This document shows, in pieces, positions 1 to 7,402 of a stretch of DNA of 8,010 nucleotides. The stretch covers positions 1 to 8,010 of the forward strand of contig CAYPEL010000128.1 of NCBI GenBank assembly GCA_964409635.1. Reading direction: 5' to 3'. Under the pieces are notes generated by a model. The model saw nothing but the letters and a program-made list of their open reading frames with translations. It made no database searches and had not been told where the DNA came from. Both the position numbers and the translations under genes were made by a program. How positions within the stretch are numbered: the first letter of the stretch is position 1; each line of letters opens with the position of its first letter. This stretch comes from CAYPEL01 sp964409635 (GTDB lineage: Bacteria; Pseudomonadota; Gammaproteobacteria; DSM-19610).

Positions 1-1224
1 CATACTCTCGCAAGCTACAGCACCTGTACCAAACGCTGCGGCCGTCAGCTTCGCCAACTCTCCAAACACAAAAACACGCTCCACACCTGCTGCACGTGCA
101 GCACTTGCCACGTGGCTGTGCATTTGATTACTGCCAGCGCCCAGCTCACCCATATCGCCTAACACCAGCCAACGTTCACCAGGTTGTACTGCAAGCACAT
201 CCAGCGCCGCCTGCAATGAGGCCGGATTAGCGTTATAGGTATCATCAATCAAGCGGCAACCCTGAATGCCAGGCTGCACCTGCAAACGGCCCTTGACGGG
301 CCGGAAGGCCGCCAGACCGGCGGCGATGACTTCCGGATCAACATTCAATGCCACCGCAGCGGCACATGCCGCCAGTGCATTCATTGCGTTATGCCGGCCA
401 GGAACACTGAGAATAGTGTTGATTTCACCCTCAGGCGTAGCGATCTGTAAACGACTGCCCGTCAGTTCGTTTTGCCATTGCCCGGTAATGGCTGCAGGAC
501 ACGCCATACCAAAATCAATTATTGAACGCTGCGCAGATAGTTTTCGCCACAGCGGCGCATAAGGATCATCCGCATTAATAATGGCTACACCCTTTGGCGA
601 TAGCGACTCAAACAACTCGCCTTTAGCCCGCGCCACACCATCCAGTGAACCAAATCCTTCCAGGTGTGCCGGCCCGGCATTATTCACTATCGCCACATCC
701 GGCAGAGCCAGTTGCGCGAGATGGGCGATTTCACCGGCATGGTTAGCGCCTAATTCAATCACTGCGAACTGGTGCTGTTGCTGTAAACGAAACAGGGTAT
801 GCGGTAGCCCAATATCGTTATTGTAATTTCCCGCTGTCGCCAACGTTGGCCCGCACAAATCAAGTATGCCTGCCAACATTCCCTTGACGGTGGTCTTACC
901 GTTACTGCCTGTGATTGCAACCACAGGCAGTGTGAAACGCTGCCGCCAGTGTTTTGCCAATTGCCCCAGCGCAATGCGCGTATCTGCCACCTCCAGGCGC
1001 GGCAAATCAATTGTAACTGTCTTACTGATGGTGGCCGCAGCGGCACCCAGCTCTGCCGCACGCTGCAAATAATCATGGCCGTCAAAATTAGGCCCCTGCA
1101 ATGCAACGAACAGGTTACCTTTTGACAAGGTCCGGGTATCGGTACTGACACCAGAGAAAACGATATCGCGGCCGGAAAAGCCCGCCTGTAAAACTTCAGC
1201 AGCCTCTGACAAAGGCATGGTCAT
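1..1224 (-). CDS. murF: MurF, UDP-MurNAc-tripeptide:D-Ala-D-Ala ligase (3' end cut off by window)
   Basis: Cytoplasmic ATP-dependent ligase that adds D-alanyl-D-alanine to UDP-MurNAc-tripeptide, the last cytoplasmic step of the peptidoglycan precursor. I translated 408 continuous codons from the ATG at 1224 to the window edge with no stop. The N-terminal domain contains DTRTL and GNLFVALQG (residues 29-44). The Mur-ligase ATP loop GSNGKTT is at 106-112 with Lys110. NYNNDIGLP follows at about 133-141, then a conserved IELGANHAGEIAHLA stretch, PGRHNAMNALAA in the central domain, and DDTYNANPASLQAAL plus VLGDMGELG in the C-terminal domain. The E. coli enzyme is about 452 residues, so roughly 45 residues lie outside the window. 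The start overlaps the murE stop as ATGA. A strong AGGAGG ten bases upstream favours it over the in-frame ATG two codons later. Family assignment is very secure. Confidence 0.97.
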   Translation of the reverse strand, partial: MTMPLSEAAEVLQAGFSGRDIVFSGVSTDTRTLSKGNLFVALQGPNFDGHDYLQRAAELGAAAATISKTVTIDLPRLEVADTRIALGQLAKHWRQRFTLPVVAITGSNGKTTVKGMLAGILDLCGPTLATAGNYNNDIGLPHTLFRLQQQHQFAVIELGANHAGEIAHLAQLALPDVAIVNNAGPAHLEGFGSLDGVARAKGELFESLSPKGVAIINADDPYAPLWRKLSAQRSIIDFGMACPAAITGQWQNELTGSRLQIATPEGEINTILSVPGRHNAMNALAACAAAVALNVDPEVIAAGLAAFRPVKGRLQVQPGIQGCRLIDDTYNANPASLQAALDVLAVQPGERWLVLGDMGELGAGSNQMHSHVASAARAAGVERVFVFGELAKLTAAAFGTGAVACESM

Positions 1225-2750
1225 CACGCTCTGCCCTCCTGCAGTACACGCATGACCTGCTCACGGTCGCTAAATGGCAGGCGCTGGTTGCCGATTTGCT
1301 GATAGGTTTCATGCCCTTTGCCGGCGATCAGCACCACGTCCGATTTATTTGCCAGCCCGATCGCTGTGGCTATAGCTTTTGCCCGATCTGTAATACGTTG
1401 CACACCGCCGGGTTGTTGCACACCAGACAAGATCATTTCGATAATAGCGTCCGGGTTTTCTGAGCGGGGGTTATCACTGGTGAGTATCAACTGGTCAGCA
1501 AACTGCTCTGCCGCCGCGCCCATAAACGGCCGCTTACCCGGATCACGGTCACCGCCGGCGCCAAACACACAAATCAGCTTGCCTGTGCAGTGTATACGCA
1601 GAGCGTGCAAGGCTTTCTGCAAGGCATTGGCGGTATGCGCATAGTCAATCACAACCAGCGGTTGATGTTGCGAACCGAAAACCTCCATGCGGCCAGGCAC
1701 CGTGGTAACACCTGATAAATACTGCATGACATCCGTAAAAGGTAATCCTGCCGCCAGTAATGCCCCTGCCGAGGCCAGTAGATTGGCGGCATTAAACGCG
1801 CCCAGCAATTTTGTTTCGATGACCGCGTTACCCCAACTCGAATCCACTTCGATGCGCATACCGCGTTGCTGTGTGTTAACCGATCGCGCGCAAAGCCATT
1901 CGTACCTTACCGGCGAAGTAAACTGCTCATCAAGCGTGTAGACAATAACCCGCTGACCATCGAGAGCACTCGCCAACAATTCTGCGCCTAATCTGTCATC
2001 CAGATTCAGCACCACCGTCTTAAGGCCGGACATACGGAACAAGCGCCGCTTGGAAGCCGCATAACTTTCCATATCACCGTGATAATCCAGGTGTTCAGGA
2101 CTCAAGTTTGTCAGCACGGCGGTATCGAAGTTGATACCTGACACGCGCTGTTGATCAAGCGCGTGTGAAGACACTTCCATAACCATATTTTCGACCTGCT
2201 GGTCACGCAATTGCGCCAGCTCATCCTGTAAACGCAACGCATCCGGCGTGGTATGGGTTGGCTCCTGCAACTTTCCGAATACACCGTAACCCAGTGTACC
2301 CAGCAACCCGCAGGGACTGTCTGTTGTATGCAAGACCTGGGCTATAAAGTGGCTCACAGATGTTTTGCCGTCTGTACCGGTGACACCAATGCAGTGCATC
2401 GCCTGCGAAGGGTGCGCACGAAAAACACTGGCAATCCTGCCGATATCAGCGGCAAGATTTTCCAACGGATAGCAAGGCACTTCACAGCGGTTAACCATTT
2501 CAGTCAGGTCACTGTCTTGTGCAGGCCCCCACAAGACAGCAGCTGCGCCTTGCTCAAGCGCCTGACTCAGATGCGCAAGGCCGTGCTGCCGGACACCCTG
2601 TACGGCAAAAAACAGATCGCCAGGCCTCACTGCGCGGCTATCCATAGCGAGGCCGGAAATTTCAACATCACGCAGTAGCTGCACAGCGGCGATACCGCGC
2701 AGCAATTCACTCAACATCACCCCGTGTGACAAGCTTTTTGCAGCCATCAT
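1224..2750 (-). CDS. murE: MurE, UDP-MurNAc-L-Ala-D-Glu:meso-diaminopimelate ligase
   Basis: Cytoplasmic ligase that adds the third residue of the stem peptide. The protein is 508 residues (E. coli about 495) and complete. The N-terminal domain has DSRAVRPGDLFFAVQG (37-52). The ATP loop GTDGKTS is at 125-131 with Lys129. HTTPD (166-170), EVSSHALDQ (192-200) and NLSPEHLDYHGDM (215-227) are substrate and metal regions. Lys234 in AASKRRLF is at the place of the carbamylated lysine. PGRMEVF (352-358) opens the C-terminal region, and DNPR (426-429) is the signature that selects meso-diaminopimelate rather than lysine. GKGHE (477-481) is also present. The first ATG overlaps the ftsI stop as ATGA; the second codon is also ATG, so the start is uncertain by one codon. 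The product feeds directly into the adjacent MurF. Confidence 0.98.
   Translation of the reverse strand: MMAAKSLSHGVMLSELLRGIAAVQLLRDVEISGLAMDSRAVRPGDLFFAVQGVRQHGLAHLSQALEQGAAAVLWGPAQDSDLTEMVNRCEVPCYPLENLAADIGRIASVFRAHPSQAMHCIGVTGTDGKTSVSHFIAQVLHTTDSPCGLLGTLGYGVFGKLQEPTHTTPDALRLQDELAQLRDQQVENMVMEVSSHALDQQRVSGINFDTAVLTNLSPEHLDYHGDMESYAASKRRLFRMSGLKTVVLNLDDRLGAELLASALDGQRVIVYTLDEQFTSPVRYEWLCARSVNTQQRGMRIEVDSSWGNAVIETKLLGAFNAANLLASAGALLAAGLPFTDVMQYLSGVTTVPGRMEVFGSQHQPLVVIDYAHTANALQKALHALRIHCTGKLICVFGAGGDRDPGKRPFMGAAAEQFADQLILTSDNPRSENPDAIIEMILSGVQQPGGVQRITDRAKAIATAIGLANKSDVVLIAGKGHETYQQIGNQRLPFSDREQVMRVLQEGRA
1235..1240 (-). promoter_or_regulatory. Ribosome binding site of murF, inside murE
   Basis: The minus strand reads AGGAGG here, within the last codons of murE, with ten bases before the murF ATG at 1224. 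The next in-frame ATG at 1218 would be 16 bases away, so this site decides the start. It suggests murF can bind ribosomes directly as well as by coupling to murE termination. Confidence 0.75.
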
Positions 2751-4453
2751 GCCGGCTCCTCCACACTGCGATTGCGGGTTTGCAGCAAGAGCAGATCATC
2801 AGGCGGGATATTCAATAAGCGTAATGCACCGGACATGATTTTTGAAAACGCTGGCCCGGCCACCTTGCCACCAAAGTGTTCACCATTGCGTGGCTCGTTG
2901 ATCATAATGACTATTACCAACCGCGGCTGGCTGGCGGGCGCCATGCCGGCAAAAACCGAAACATATTTATCTTCGGCATACCCACCCGCAATCGATTTAT
3001 GCACCGTCCCGGTTTTACCCGCGACCCGGTAGCCACTAACGGCAGCTTCTGTTGCTGTACCACCTGGCTGTACCACAGCCTCCATCATGCGCCGCACAGT
3101 TATTGCAGTTTCCGGTCTCAGGACAGATTGCTGTGCGACTGGGCCATCACGTTTAACCAACGTCAGCGGTATCCGGTAGCCATCATTTGCAAACACAGTG
3201 TAAGCCCCGGCAAGCTGTAAAGTAGTCAGCGATAAGCCATAACCAAACGCCAGGGTGGCACGTTCTATATCCCGCAAACGGTGATAATCGGGCAAAAACC
3301 CATCTGCCTCACCCGGAAAACCGCTAGCTGTCATCGTGCCCAATCCGGATTCACTGAGCACAGACCAAAGCGCTTTAGGTTTTAGATCGAGTGAGATTTT
3401 TGCTGAAGCTACATTACTGGATTTACGGATCACATCTGTTAAATCCAAGCTGCCGTAATCGTGCATATCACGGACTGCGTGCGTACCCACCTGGAATACC
3501 CCCGGCGCTGTATTGATCCGGGTACCCGGTGTATAGCGGCCGGATTCGAGCGCGGCGGCGATAACAAAGGGCTTTATCGTCGAACCTGGTTCATAAATAT
3601 CGGTCACAGCACGGTTGCGTAACCGGCTGGGGCGCAGTCGCCGCCGGTTATTCGGGTTATAGGCTGGCTGACTCACCATGGCCAGCACTTCACCCGTTAC
3701 ATTATCCAACACAACAGCGGAAGCGGACTTGGCGTTGTGCAGCTTTACCGCTGCCTTGAGCTCCCGGTATGCCAGATACTGGATGCGCCGGTCAATACTG
3801 ACCACCAGATCTTTGCCATGCCGGGGGGCACGAATATTCTCAACGTTCTCTATGATGCGGTGCCGGCCATCCTTAATAACGCGCTTGGAACCGGATTCAC
3901 CGCGCAACCAGTCTCCGTAGGCAAGCTCGAGACCCTCCTGCCCGGCATCGTCTATGTTGGTAAAACCAACCAGATGCGCAGCCACTTCACCCGCCGGGTA
4001 ATAGCGGCGGTATTCACGCTGCAGAGCGACACCCGGCACTTCAAGTGACATGACTTGCTCTGCCAGTGCCGGGGAAACGTGCCGCCGCAGGTAGACAAAT
4101 TCACGCTTCTGACGCTGCGTTAATATTTGCAGCAAGCTGTCAGCCGGTTTGCCGAGCACCTTCGCCAGGCGCGGCAACTGCTCCCGGTTCAGCAGTAACT
4201 CTGCGGGGTTTGCCCAGACCGATTCTACGGGCGTACTGATGGCCAGGGGTTCACCATTTCTGTCAGTCACCATGCCACGGTGAGCCGCAACATGGATGGT
4301 CCGCAAATGCCGCGCCTCACCCTGGTGACGCAGAAAATCCCGGTCGACCAACTGCAGTTCGGCCACTCGGCCCAGCAGTAACACAAATCCGGACATCACC
4401 AGGACTAACAATAAATAGTGCCGCATCATGCCGGTTGATGTACGGCGCATCAT
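2747..4453 (-). CDS. ftsI: FtsI / PBP3, septal peptidoglycan D,D-transpeptidase
   Basis: Class B penicillin-binding protein that crosslinks septal peptidoglycan in the periplasm as part of the divisome. It has 568 residues (E. coli 588). A short cytoplasmic N-terminus is followed by one membrane segment at about residues 12-30. The periplasmic pedestal domain includes RGMVTDRNGEPLA (59-71). The transpeptidase domain shows all three penicillin-binding motifs: STIK at 291-294 (Ser291 the acylated serine), SSN at 345-347 and KTGT at 480-483. The start at 4453 overlaps the ftsL stop as ATGA. No good ribosome binding site precedes it, so expression probably depends on coupling to ftsL. Codon 2 and codons 9-10 are also ATG; a start at 9-10 would still keep the membrane segment. 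It is the usual partner of FtsW and is activated through the FtsQLB complex. Confidence 0.98.
   Translation of the reverse strand: MMRRTSTGMMRHYLLLVLVMSGFVLLLGRVAELQLVDRDFLRHQGEARHLRTIHVAAHRGMVTDRNGEPLAISTPVESVWANPAELLLNREQLPRLAKVLGKPADSLLQILTQRQKREFVYLRRHVSPALAEQVMSLEVPGVALQREYRRYYPAGEVAAHLVGFTNIDDAGQEGLELAYGDWLRGESGSKRVIKDGRHRIIENVENIRAPRHGKDLVVSIDRRIQYLAYRELKAAVKLHNAKSASAVVLDNVTGEVLAMVSQPAYNPNNRRRLRPSRLRNRAVTDIYEPGSTIKPFVIAAALESGRYTPGTRINTAPGVFQVGTHAVRDMHDYGSLDLTDVIRKSSNVASAKISLDLKPKALWSVLSESGLGTMTASGFPGEADGFLPDYHRLRDIERATLAFGYGLSLTTLQLAGAYTVFANDGYRIPLTLVKRDGPVAQQSVLRPETAITVRRMMEAVVQPGGTATEAAVSGYRVAGKTGTVHKSIAGGYAEDKYVSVFAGMAPASQPRLVIVIMINEPRNGEHFGGKVAGPAFSKIMSGALRLLNIPPDDLLLLQTRNRSVEEPA
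2756..2762 (-). promoter_or_regulatory. Ribosome binding site of murE, inside ftsI
   Basis: The minus strand reads GGAGGAG, five bases before the murE ATG at 2750. It lies within the last codons of ftsI. It is the strongest Shine-Dalgarno match in the operon and supports the start at 2750 or the adjacent ATG at 2747. Confidence 0.75.
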
Positions 4454-4713
4454 TGCGGCAGCATCACTATCGACTGCGGGTCTGGGGTATACATGCCAAG
4501 CCGCTCACGGGCAAATTGCTCAACCTGTCCATGCGTTGTCAGGGTGCTTTGCTCAAGCTGAAGCTGCCCCCACTCAATATTCATGTCATCCTGACTGGCT
4601 TCTAACTGTTGCAACTCAACAAATAATTTACGGCTGCTATGTTTTGCGTAAACGACACCCAAAGCTGAACTCAACATCAGCGCTACCAGGATGAGGCTAA
4701 AGGTGGATTTCAT
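4450..4713 (-). CDS. ftsL: FtsL, divisome membrane protein
   Basis: Small bitopic membrane protein that forms the FtsQLB complex and relays activation to FtsWI. The 87-residue product has a very short cytoplasmic start, one hydrophobic segment at about residues 5-23 and then a periplasmic helix rich in Leu, Gln and Glu at about 28-60, as expected for the coiled coil that pairs with FtsB. The C-terminal ARERLGMYTPDPQSIVML (68-85) resembles the conserved end of gammaproteobacterial FtsL. FtsL is poorly conserved, so the call rests on size, topology and position between rsmH and ftsI. Its ATG overlaps the rsmH stop as ATGA, with a GGAG about eight bases upstream. Confidence 0.93.
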   Translation of the reverse strand: MKSTFSLILVALMLSSALGVVYAKHSSRKLFVELQQLEASQDDMNIEWGQLQLEQSTLTTHGQVEQFARERLGMYTPDPQSIVMLPQ

Positions 4714-5645
4714 GCGGCACGCTCCGCAATTCTCAACAAGGCACTGCGGGCGCGTGGATTGGCTTCGATTTCTTCAGCATTGGCACGCACAGGTTTGCCA
4801 ACGATGCGTAGTCTTGGTGAATACTCAGCCGGTAAAACCGGTAAGTTTGGCGGTAGCTCAGGACCACGCTGTTCATTACGCATAAAGCGCTTAACAATCC
4901 GGTCTTCCAGGGAATGAAAGCTGATCACGACAAGCCGCCCACCCGCTGCAAGCACGTTGATGCATTGCGGCAAAACGGCGTGTAACTCATCTAGCTCACG
5001 GTTAATATAAATACGTATCGCCTGAAAACTCCGCGTCGCGGGGTGTTTGTGTTTCTCTTTGAAAGGAACCGCATTGATGATCAAGTGGGTTAGCTGTGCA
5101 GTCGTGTTAATGGGCGACTCCTGGCGCTGGCGCACAACCTCGCGGGCTATACGTCTCGCAAAGCGTTCTTCACCATAGGCTTTCAACACCCGCACCAACT
5201 CATCTTCAGTAACAACCATCAACCACTCAGCCGCGCTCTGCCCGCTACTGGTATCCATGCGCATATCCAGAGGACCATCACGCAAAAAACTGAAACCGCG
5301 TTCAGCATTGTCAAGCTGCGGAGAAGACACACCCAGATCCAGCAAAATTCCATCCACCTGGTTTTGCCAACCCAGCTCATCAACCACTTTTTCCAGCGCT
5401 GCGTAGCTGGCTTTACGAACCGTTACACGCGCATCCAACAATTCAATTTCATGCGCTATCGCACAGGCCTCTGAGTCCTTATCCATTACCAGCAGCCGCC
5501 CGCCGGAACCCAAGCGTTCCAGTACCGCCCTGCTATGACCACCCCGGCCGAAAGTGCCATCAATATAGACGCCTCCCGATTTCAGATTGAGTCCTGCCAA
5601 CACCGGCTGTAACATGACCGGCTTATGTTTATACATTTGACCCAC
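4710..5645 (-). CDS. rsmH: RsmH (MraW), 16S rRNA cytosine-1402 N4-methyltransferase
   Basis: S-adenosylmethionine-dependent methyltransferase that modifies C1402 of 16S rRNA in the ribosomal P site. It is 311 residues (E. coli 313). The cofactor-binding motif DGTFGRGGHS is at 29-38, followed by DKD at 55-57 and LLDLGVSSPQLD at 101-112. Further conserved blocks are RGFSF and DMRMD (116-131), HPATRSFQAIRIYINREL (201-218) and SFHSLEDRIVKRFM (242-255). The start is ambiguous. A GTG at 5645 begins four bases after the mraZ stop and gives a length matching the E. coli start, while an ATG three codons in, at 5636, has an AGTGGG-like sequence upstream. It ends in an ATGA overlap with ftsL. Confidence 0.97.
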   Translation of the reverse strand: MGQMYKHKPVMLQPVLAGLNLKSGGVYIDGTFGRGGHSRAVLERLGSGGRLLVMDKDSEACAIAHEIELLDARVTVRKASYAALEKVVDELGWQNQVDGILLDLGVSSPQLDNAERGFSFLRDGPLDMRMDTSSGQSAAEWLMVVTEDELVRVLKAYGEERFARRIAREVVRQRQESPINTTAQLTHLIINAVPFKEKHKHPATRSFQAIRIYINRELDELHAVLPQCINVLAAGGRLVVISFHSLEDRIVKRFMRNEQRGPELPPNLPVLPAEYSPRLRIVGKPVRANAEEIEANPRARSALLRIAERAA

Positions 5646-5649
5646 TTAC

Positions 5650-6102
5650 TCAGAGCGTTAACGAAGCAAAAGGATCAGGCATATCAGTCTCACCTTCACT
5701 TTTCATCATCCATGCATTACATTTCTGATCCCAGAGTTCCTCATCCCAAATTTCGAATTTATTACCCACACCGGCCAGAGATACGCGCTTTTCCAGTTTG
5801 GCAAACTCGCGTAACCGGGGCGGGATTAGAATCCGGCCATGGCCATCCATTTCGACTTCTGCAACATGGCCAATCAGCATGCGCTGCATGGCACGGGTAC
5901 GCGGATCTTGGTTAGGCATGTGGATCAATTTGCGTTCGATGTCCTGCCATTCGGGCTGGGGGTACAACAACAGGCAGCCATCACTATGCACCGTCAGCAC
6001 CAGATGACCGTCAAACCGCTCAGTAATGGGCGCCCGGAAACGGGTCGGAAGCGCCAGGCGGCCCTTCGCATCCAGATTTACAGTACTGCCCCCTCGAAAC
6101 AC
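5650..6102 (-). CDS. mraZ: MraZ, dcw operon transcriptional regulator
   Basis: DNA-binding protein of the AbrB-like swapped-hairpin fold that forms ring oligomers and in E. coli represses its own dcw promoter. The 150-residue product (E. coli 152) contains the two tandem MraZ domains, each with the DxxxR motif: DAKGRLALP at 11-19 and DGHGRILIPP at 86-95. The N-terminus MFRGGSTVNLDAKGR is the canonical family start, which fixes a GTG start codon at 6102. A GGGGGA lies five bases upstream. The gene is first in the operon. Its probable operator and promoter are just upstream, which fits autoregulation. The C-terminal tail (about 133-150) is acidic and poorly conserved. Confidence 0.97.
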   Translation of the reverse strand: MFRGGSTVNLDAKGRLALPTRFRAPITERFDGHLVLTVHSDGCLLLYPQPEWQDIERKLIHMPNQDPRTRAMQRMLIGHVAEVEMDGHGRILIPPRLREFAKLEKRVSLAGVGNKFEIWDEELWDQKCNAWMMKSEGETDMPDPFASLTL

Positions 6103-6107
6103 AGATT

Positions 6108-6113
6108 TCCCCC
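6108..6113 (-). promoter_or_regulatory. Ribosome binding site of mraZ
   Basis: The minus strand reads GGGGGA, five bases before the GTG start at 6102. It is purine-rich though not a perfect Shine-Dalgarno match. It supports the GTG, which the conserved MFRG start of the family also demands. Confidence 0.5.
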
Positions 6114-6127
6114 ACCAGGCCCTAATT

Positions 6128-6152
6128 AGCCATTATTTACCACTTAAACCCA
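6128..6152 (-). promoter_or_regulatory. Probable MraZ operator: TGG-type repeats at 10-base period
   Basis: Reading the minus strand, TGGGT (6152-6148), TGGTA (6142-6138) and TGGCT (6132-6128) are each separated by exactly five bases. A degenerate GGGCC follows in the same phase at 6122. Known MraZ sites in E. coli are TGGGN direct repeats with five-base spacers between promoter and gene, so the spacing and place fit well. Only the first repeat is a perfect TGGG. The repeats begin just past the -10 element, where bound MraZ would block initiation. Confidence 0.65.
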
Positions 6153-6161
6153 CAAGATAAT

Positions 6162-6191
6162 ACTATAGGTACTGGGAGGCAGAATTGTCAA
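6162..6191 (-). promoter_or_regulatory. Sigma-70 promoter of the mraZ-led dcw operon
   Basis: The minus strand carries a perfect -35 TTGACA (6191-6186) and a -10 TATAGT (6167-6162), one mismatch from consensus, with an 18-base spacer. Transcription should start near 6155, giving a leader of about 50 bases before mraZ. No competing promoter as good was noticed nearby. Confidence 0.75.
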
Positions 6192-6200
6192 GGGTATTTA

Positions 6201-6220
6201 CAGAAAATCTTTCTTTTCTG
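6201..6220. repeat. Perfect 7-bp inverted repeat upstream of the mraZ promoter
   Basis: CAGAAAA and TTTTCTG flank a six-base AT-rich spacer. The dyad centre is about 55 bases upstream of the predicted mraZ start point, a usual place for a regulator site. It has no following T-tract that would make it a good terminator in either direction. The binding protein, if any, is unknown. Confidence 0.5.
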
Positions 6221-6381
6221 ACAATAACTTAGCGTAGTTTAGACCTATTCTAGGCGGTCGCTAAAAGGCGACGAAATACGAATAAAATTAGAAATCAGCA
6301 GCTTGGGATCACTTGTTTGTGTAGCACTTAAAATATTGGCTAGGGATATTCATTCATCCTAAATTTTATTTATTGCTATAG

Positions 6382-6410
6382 TTGTTTTCCTTATATTAAT
6401 ATGATCTAAT
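6382..6410 (+). promoter_or_regulatory. Possible promoter of the metallo-beta-lactamase-fold gene
   Basis: TTGTTT (6382-6387) and TCTAAT (6405-6410) are separated by 17 bases, about 40 bases before the start codon. Each element is imperfect and the surroundings are so AT-rich that chance matches are likely. Support comes mainly from place: the gene is divergent from mraZ and needs its own promoter in this gap. Confidence 0.35.
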
Positions 6411-6413
6411 ATA
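6392..6413. promoter_or_regulatory. Dyad symmetry over the possible promoter (candidate operator)
   Basis: TATATTA (6392-6398) and TAATATA (6407-6413) are perfect inverted repeats around an eight-base spacer. They overlap the proposed -10. AT-rich dyads of this kind are typical of small winged-helix repressors, and genes of the persulfide dioxygenase type are often controlled by ArsR-family sulfide sensors. That link is inference, since no regulator gene is in the window. Confidence 0.4.
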
Positions 6414-6449
6414 CGGTAATTACTAAGCTATTTTAAGACGGGAGTTTTC

Positions 6450-7355
6450 ATGGAGATTAAGCCTTTTTTTGATAATCGTACTTTTACAATGACTTACGTG
6501 GTCTATGACCCAAAATCGAATGACGCTCTCGTGATCGATCCGGTGCTGGATTATGAGCCGGTGGGTTCAAAGATATGGACCGAGTCTGTTGATGAAGTCA
6601 TTACGTTTCTAAAAGAGAAGTCGCTGAATCTCCATTTCGTCCTCGAAACTCACGCGCACGCAGACCACATTTCAGGCGCTCAGATGCTTAAAGAAGCCTT
6701 TCCTGGCGCAAAAATAGCGATCGGTGAAAAAATCACCGTCGTCCAGGAAACCTTCAAAAGCTTTTTTGGTTTACCCGATGATTTTGCGACCGATGGGCGC
6801 CAGTTCGACCGCCTTTTGACAGACGGTGAGACCGTAACTGCCGGCACACTGAAGTTTGATGTTATTTCCACTCCAGGCCACACGCCCGCCTGTTCGACTT
6901 ACAAGTTTGACGATGTAATTTTTACCGGCGACAGTATTTTTATGCCTGACATGGGAACCGGGCGTTGTGATTTCCCGGCCGGCAGCGCGCACGACCTGTA
7001 CGATTCAATCACTAATAAAATATATACACTAGCCGATGAAACTCGGATTTTTGTCGGCCATGATTATCAACCCGGTGGGCGGGAGCTGGCCTTCGAAACA
7101 ACAGTTGGTGAACAAAAGCGTAGTAACATCCAGCTCAAAGCAGGTACGAGCGAGGCAGAATTTACCAAGTTCCGGTCAGAAAGAGATAAGGGTCTCAATG
7201 CACCCAAACTGCTATTTCAGAGTGTGCAGCTTAATATAGATGCAGGCGCTATGCCGGCTCCGGAAGACAATGAGAAACGTTATTTAAAAATTCCACTCAA
7301 TGTGTTCAGACCGGAACCGAAGCCTGAAGATATGGAGTTGGATAAGGTCGGCTAG
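6450..7355 (+). CDS. Metallo-beta-lactamase-fold hydrolase, probable ETHE1-type persulfide dioxygenase
   Basis: A 301-residue cytoplasmic protein with no signal peptide or membrane segment. It carries the metallo-beta-lactamase signature THAHADH at 67-73 (His68, His70, Asp72, His73), TPGHT with His144, GDS with Asp161 and GHDY with His204. The blocks PGHTPACSTY, GDSIFMPDMGTGRCDFPAGSA and the ending YLKIPLNVF resemble ETHE1/Blh-like proteins, which oxidise glutathione persulfide to sulfite with one mononuclear iron. By that analogy His68, His144 and Asp161 or nearby residues would bind the metal. There is no rhodanese or DUF442 domain fused, unlike some relatives. A GGGAG five bases before the ATG supports the start. 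It stands alone and divergent from the dcw operon. The fold is certain; the substrate is not, and a different thioester or lactone hydrolase remains possible. Confidence 0.88.
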   Translation: MEIKPFFDNRTFTMTYVVYDPKSNDALVIDPVLDYEPVGSKIWTESVDEVITFLKEKSLNLHFVLETHAHADHISGAQMLKEAFPGAKIAIGEKITVVQETFKSFFGLPDDFATDGRQFDRLLTDGETVTAGTLKFDVISTPGHTPACSTYKFDDVIFTGDSIFMPDMGTGRCDFPAGSAHDLYDSITNKIYTLADETRIFVGHDYQPGGRELAFETTVGEQKRSNIQLKAGTSEAEFTKFRSERDKGLNAPKLLFQSVQLNIDAGAMPAPEDNEKRYLKIPLNVFRPEPKPEDMELDKVG

Positions 7356-7402
7356 TTTGCCGGGTGGGGTACGAACCTAGCATGCTGCAATAGCCTGTCA
7401 GT

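Noticed and set aside
759..1151. 130-codon minus-strand frame
   Set aside because: It is out of frame with the clear MurF translation, which covers the same bases and carries the ATP-binding loop.
2253..2678. 141-codon plus-strand frame inside murE
   Set aside because: It is antisense to a secure, fully conserved MurE sequence and is a shadow of its codon pattern.
6257..6272. GTCGC/GCGAC inverted repeat in the divergent intergenic region
   Set aside because: Five base pairs with a six-base loop is within chance expectation, and it is not placed at either proposed promoter.
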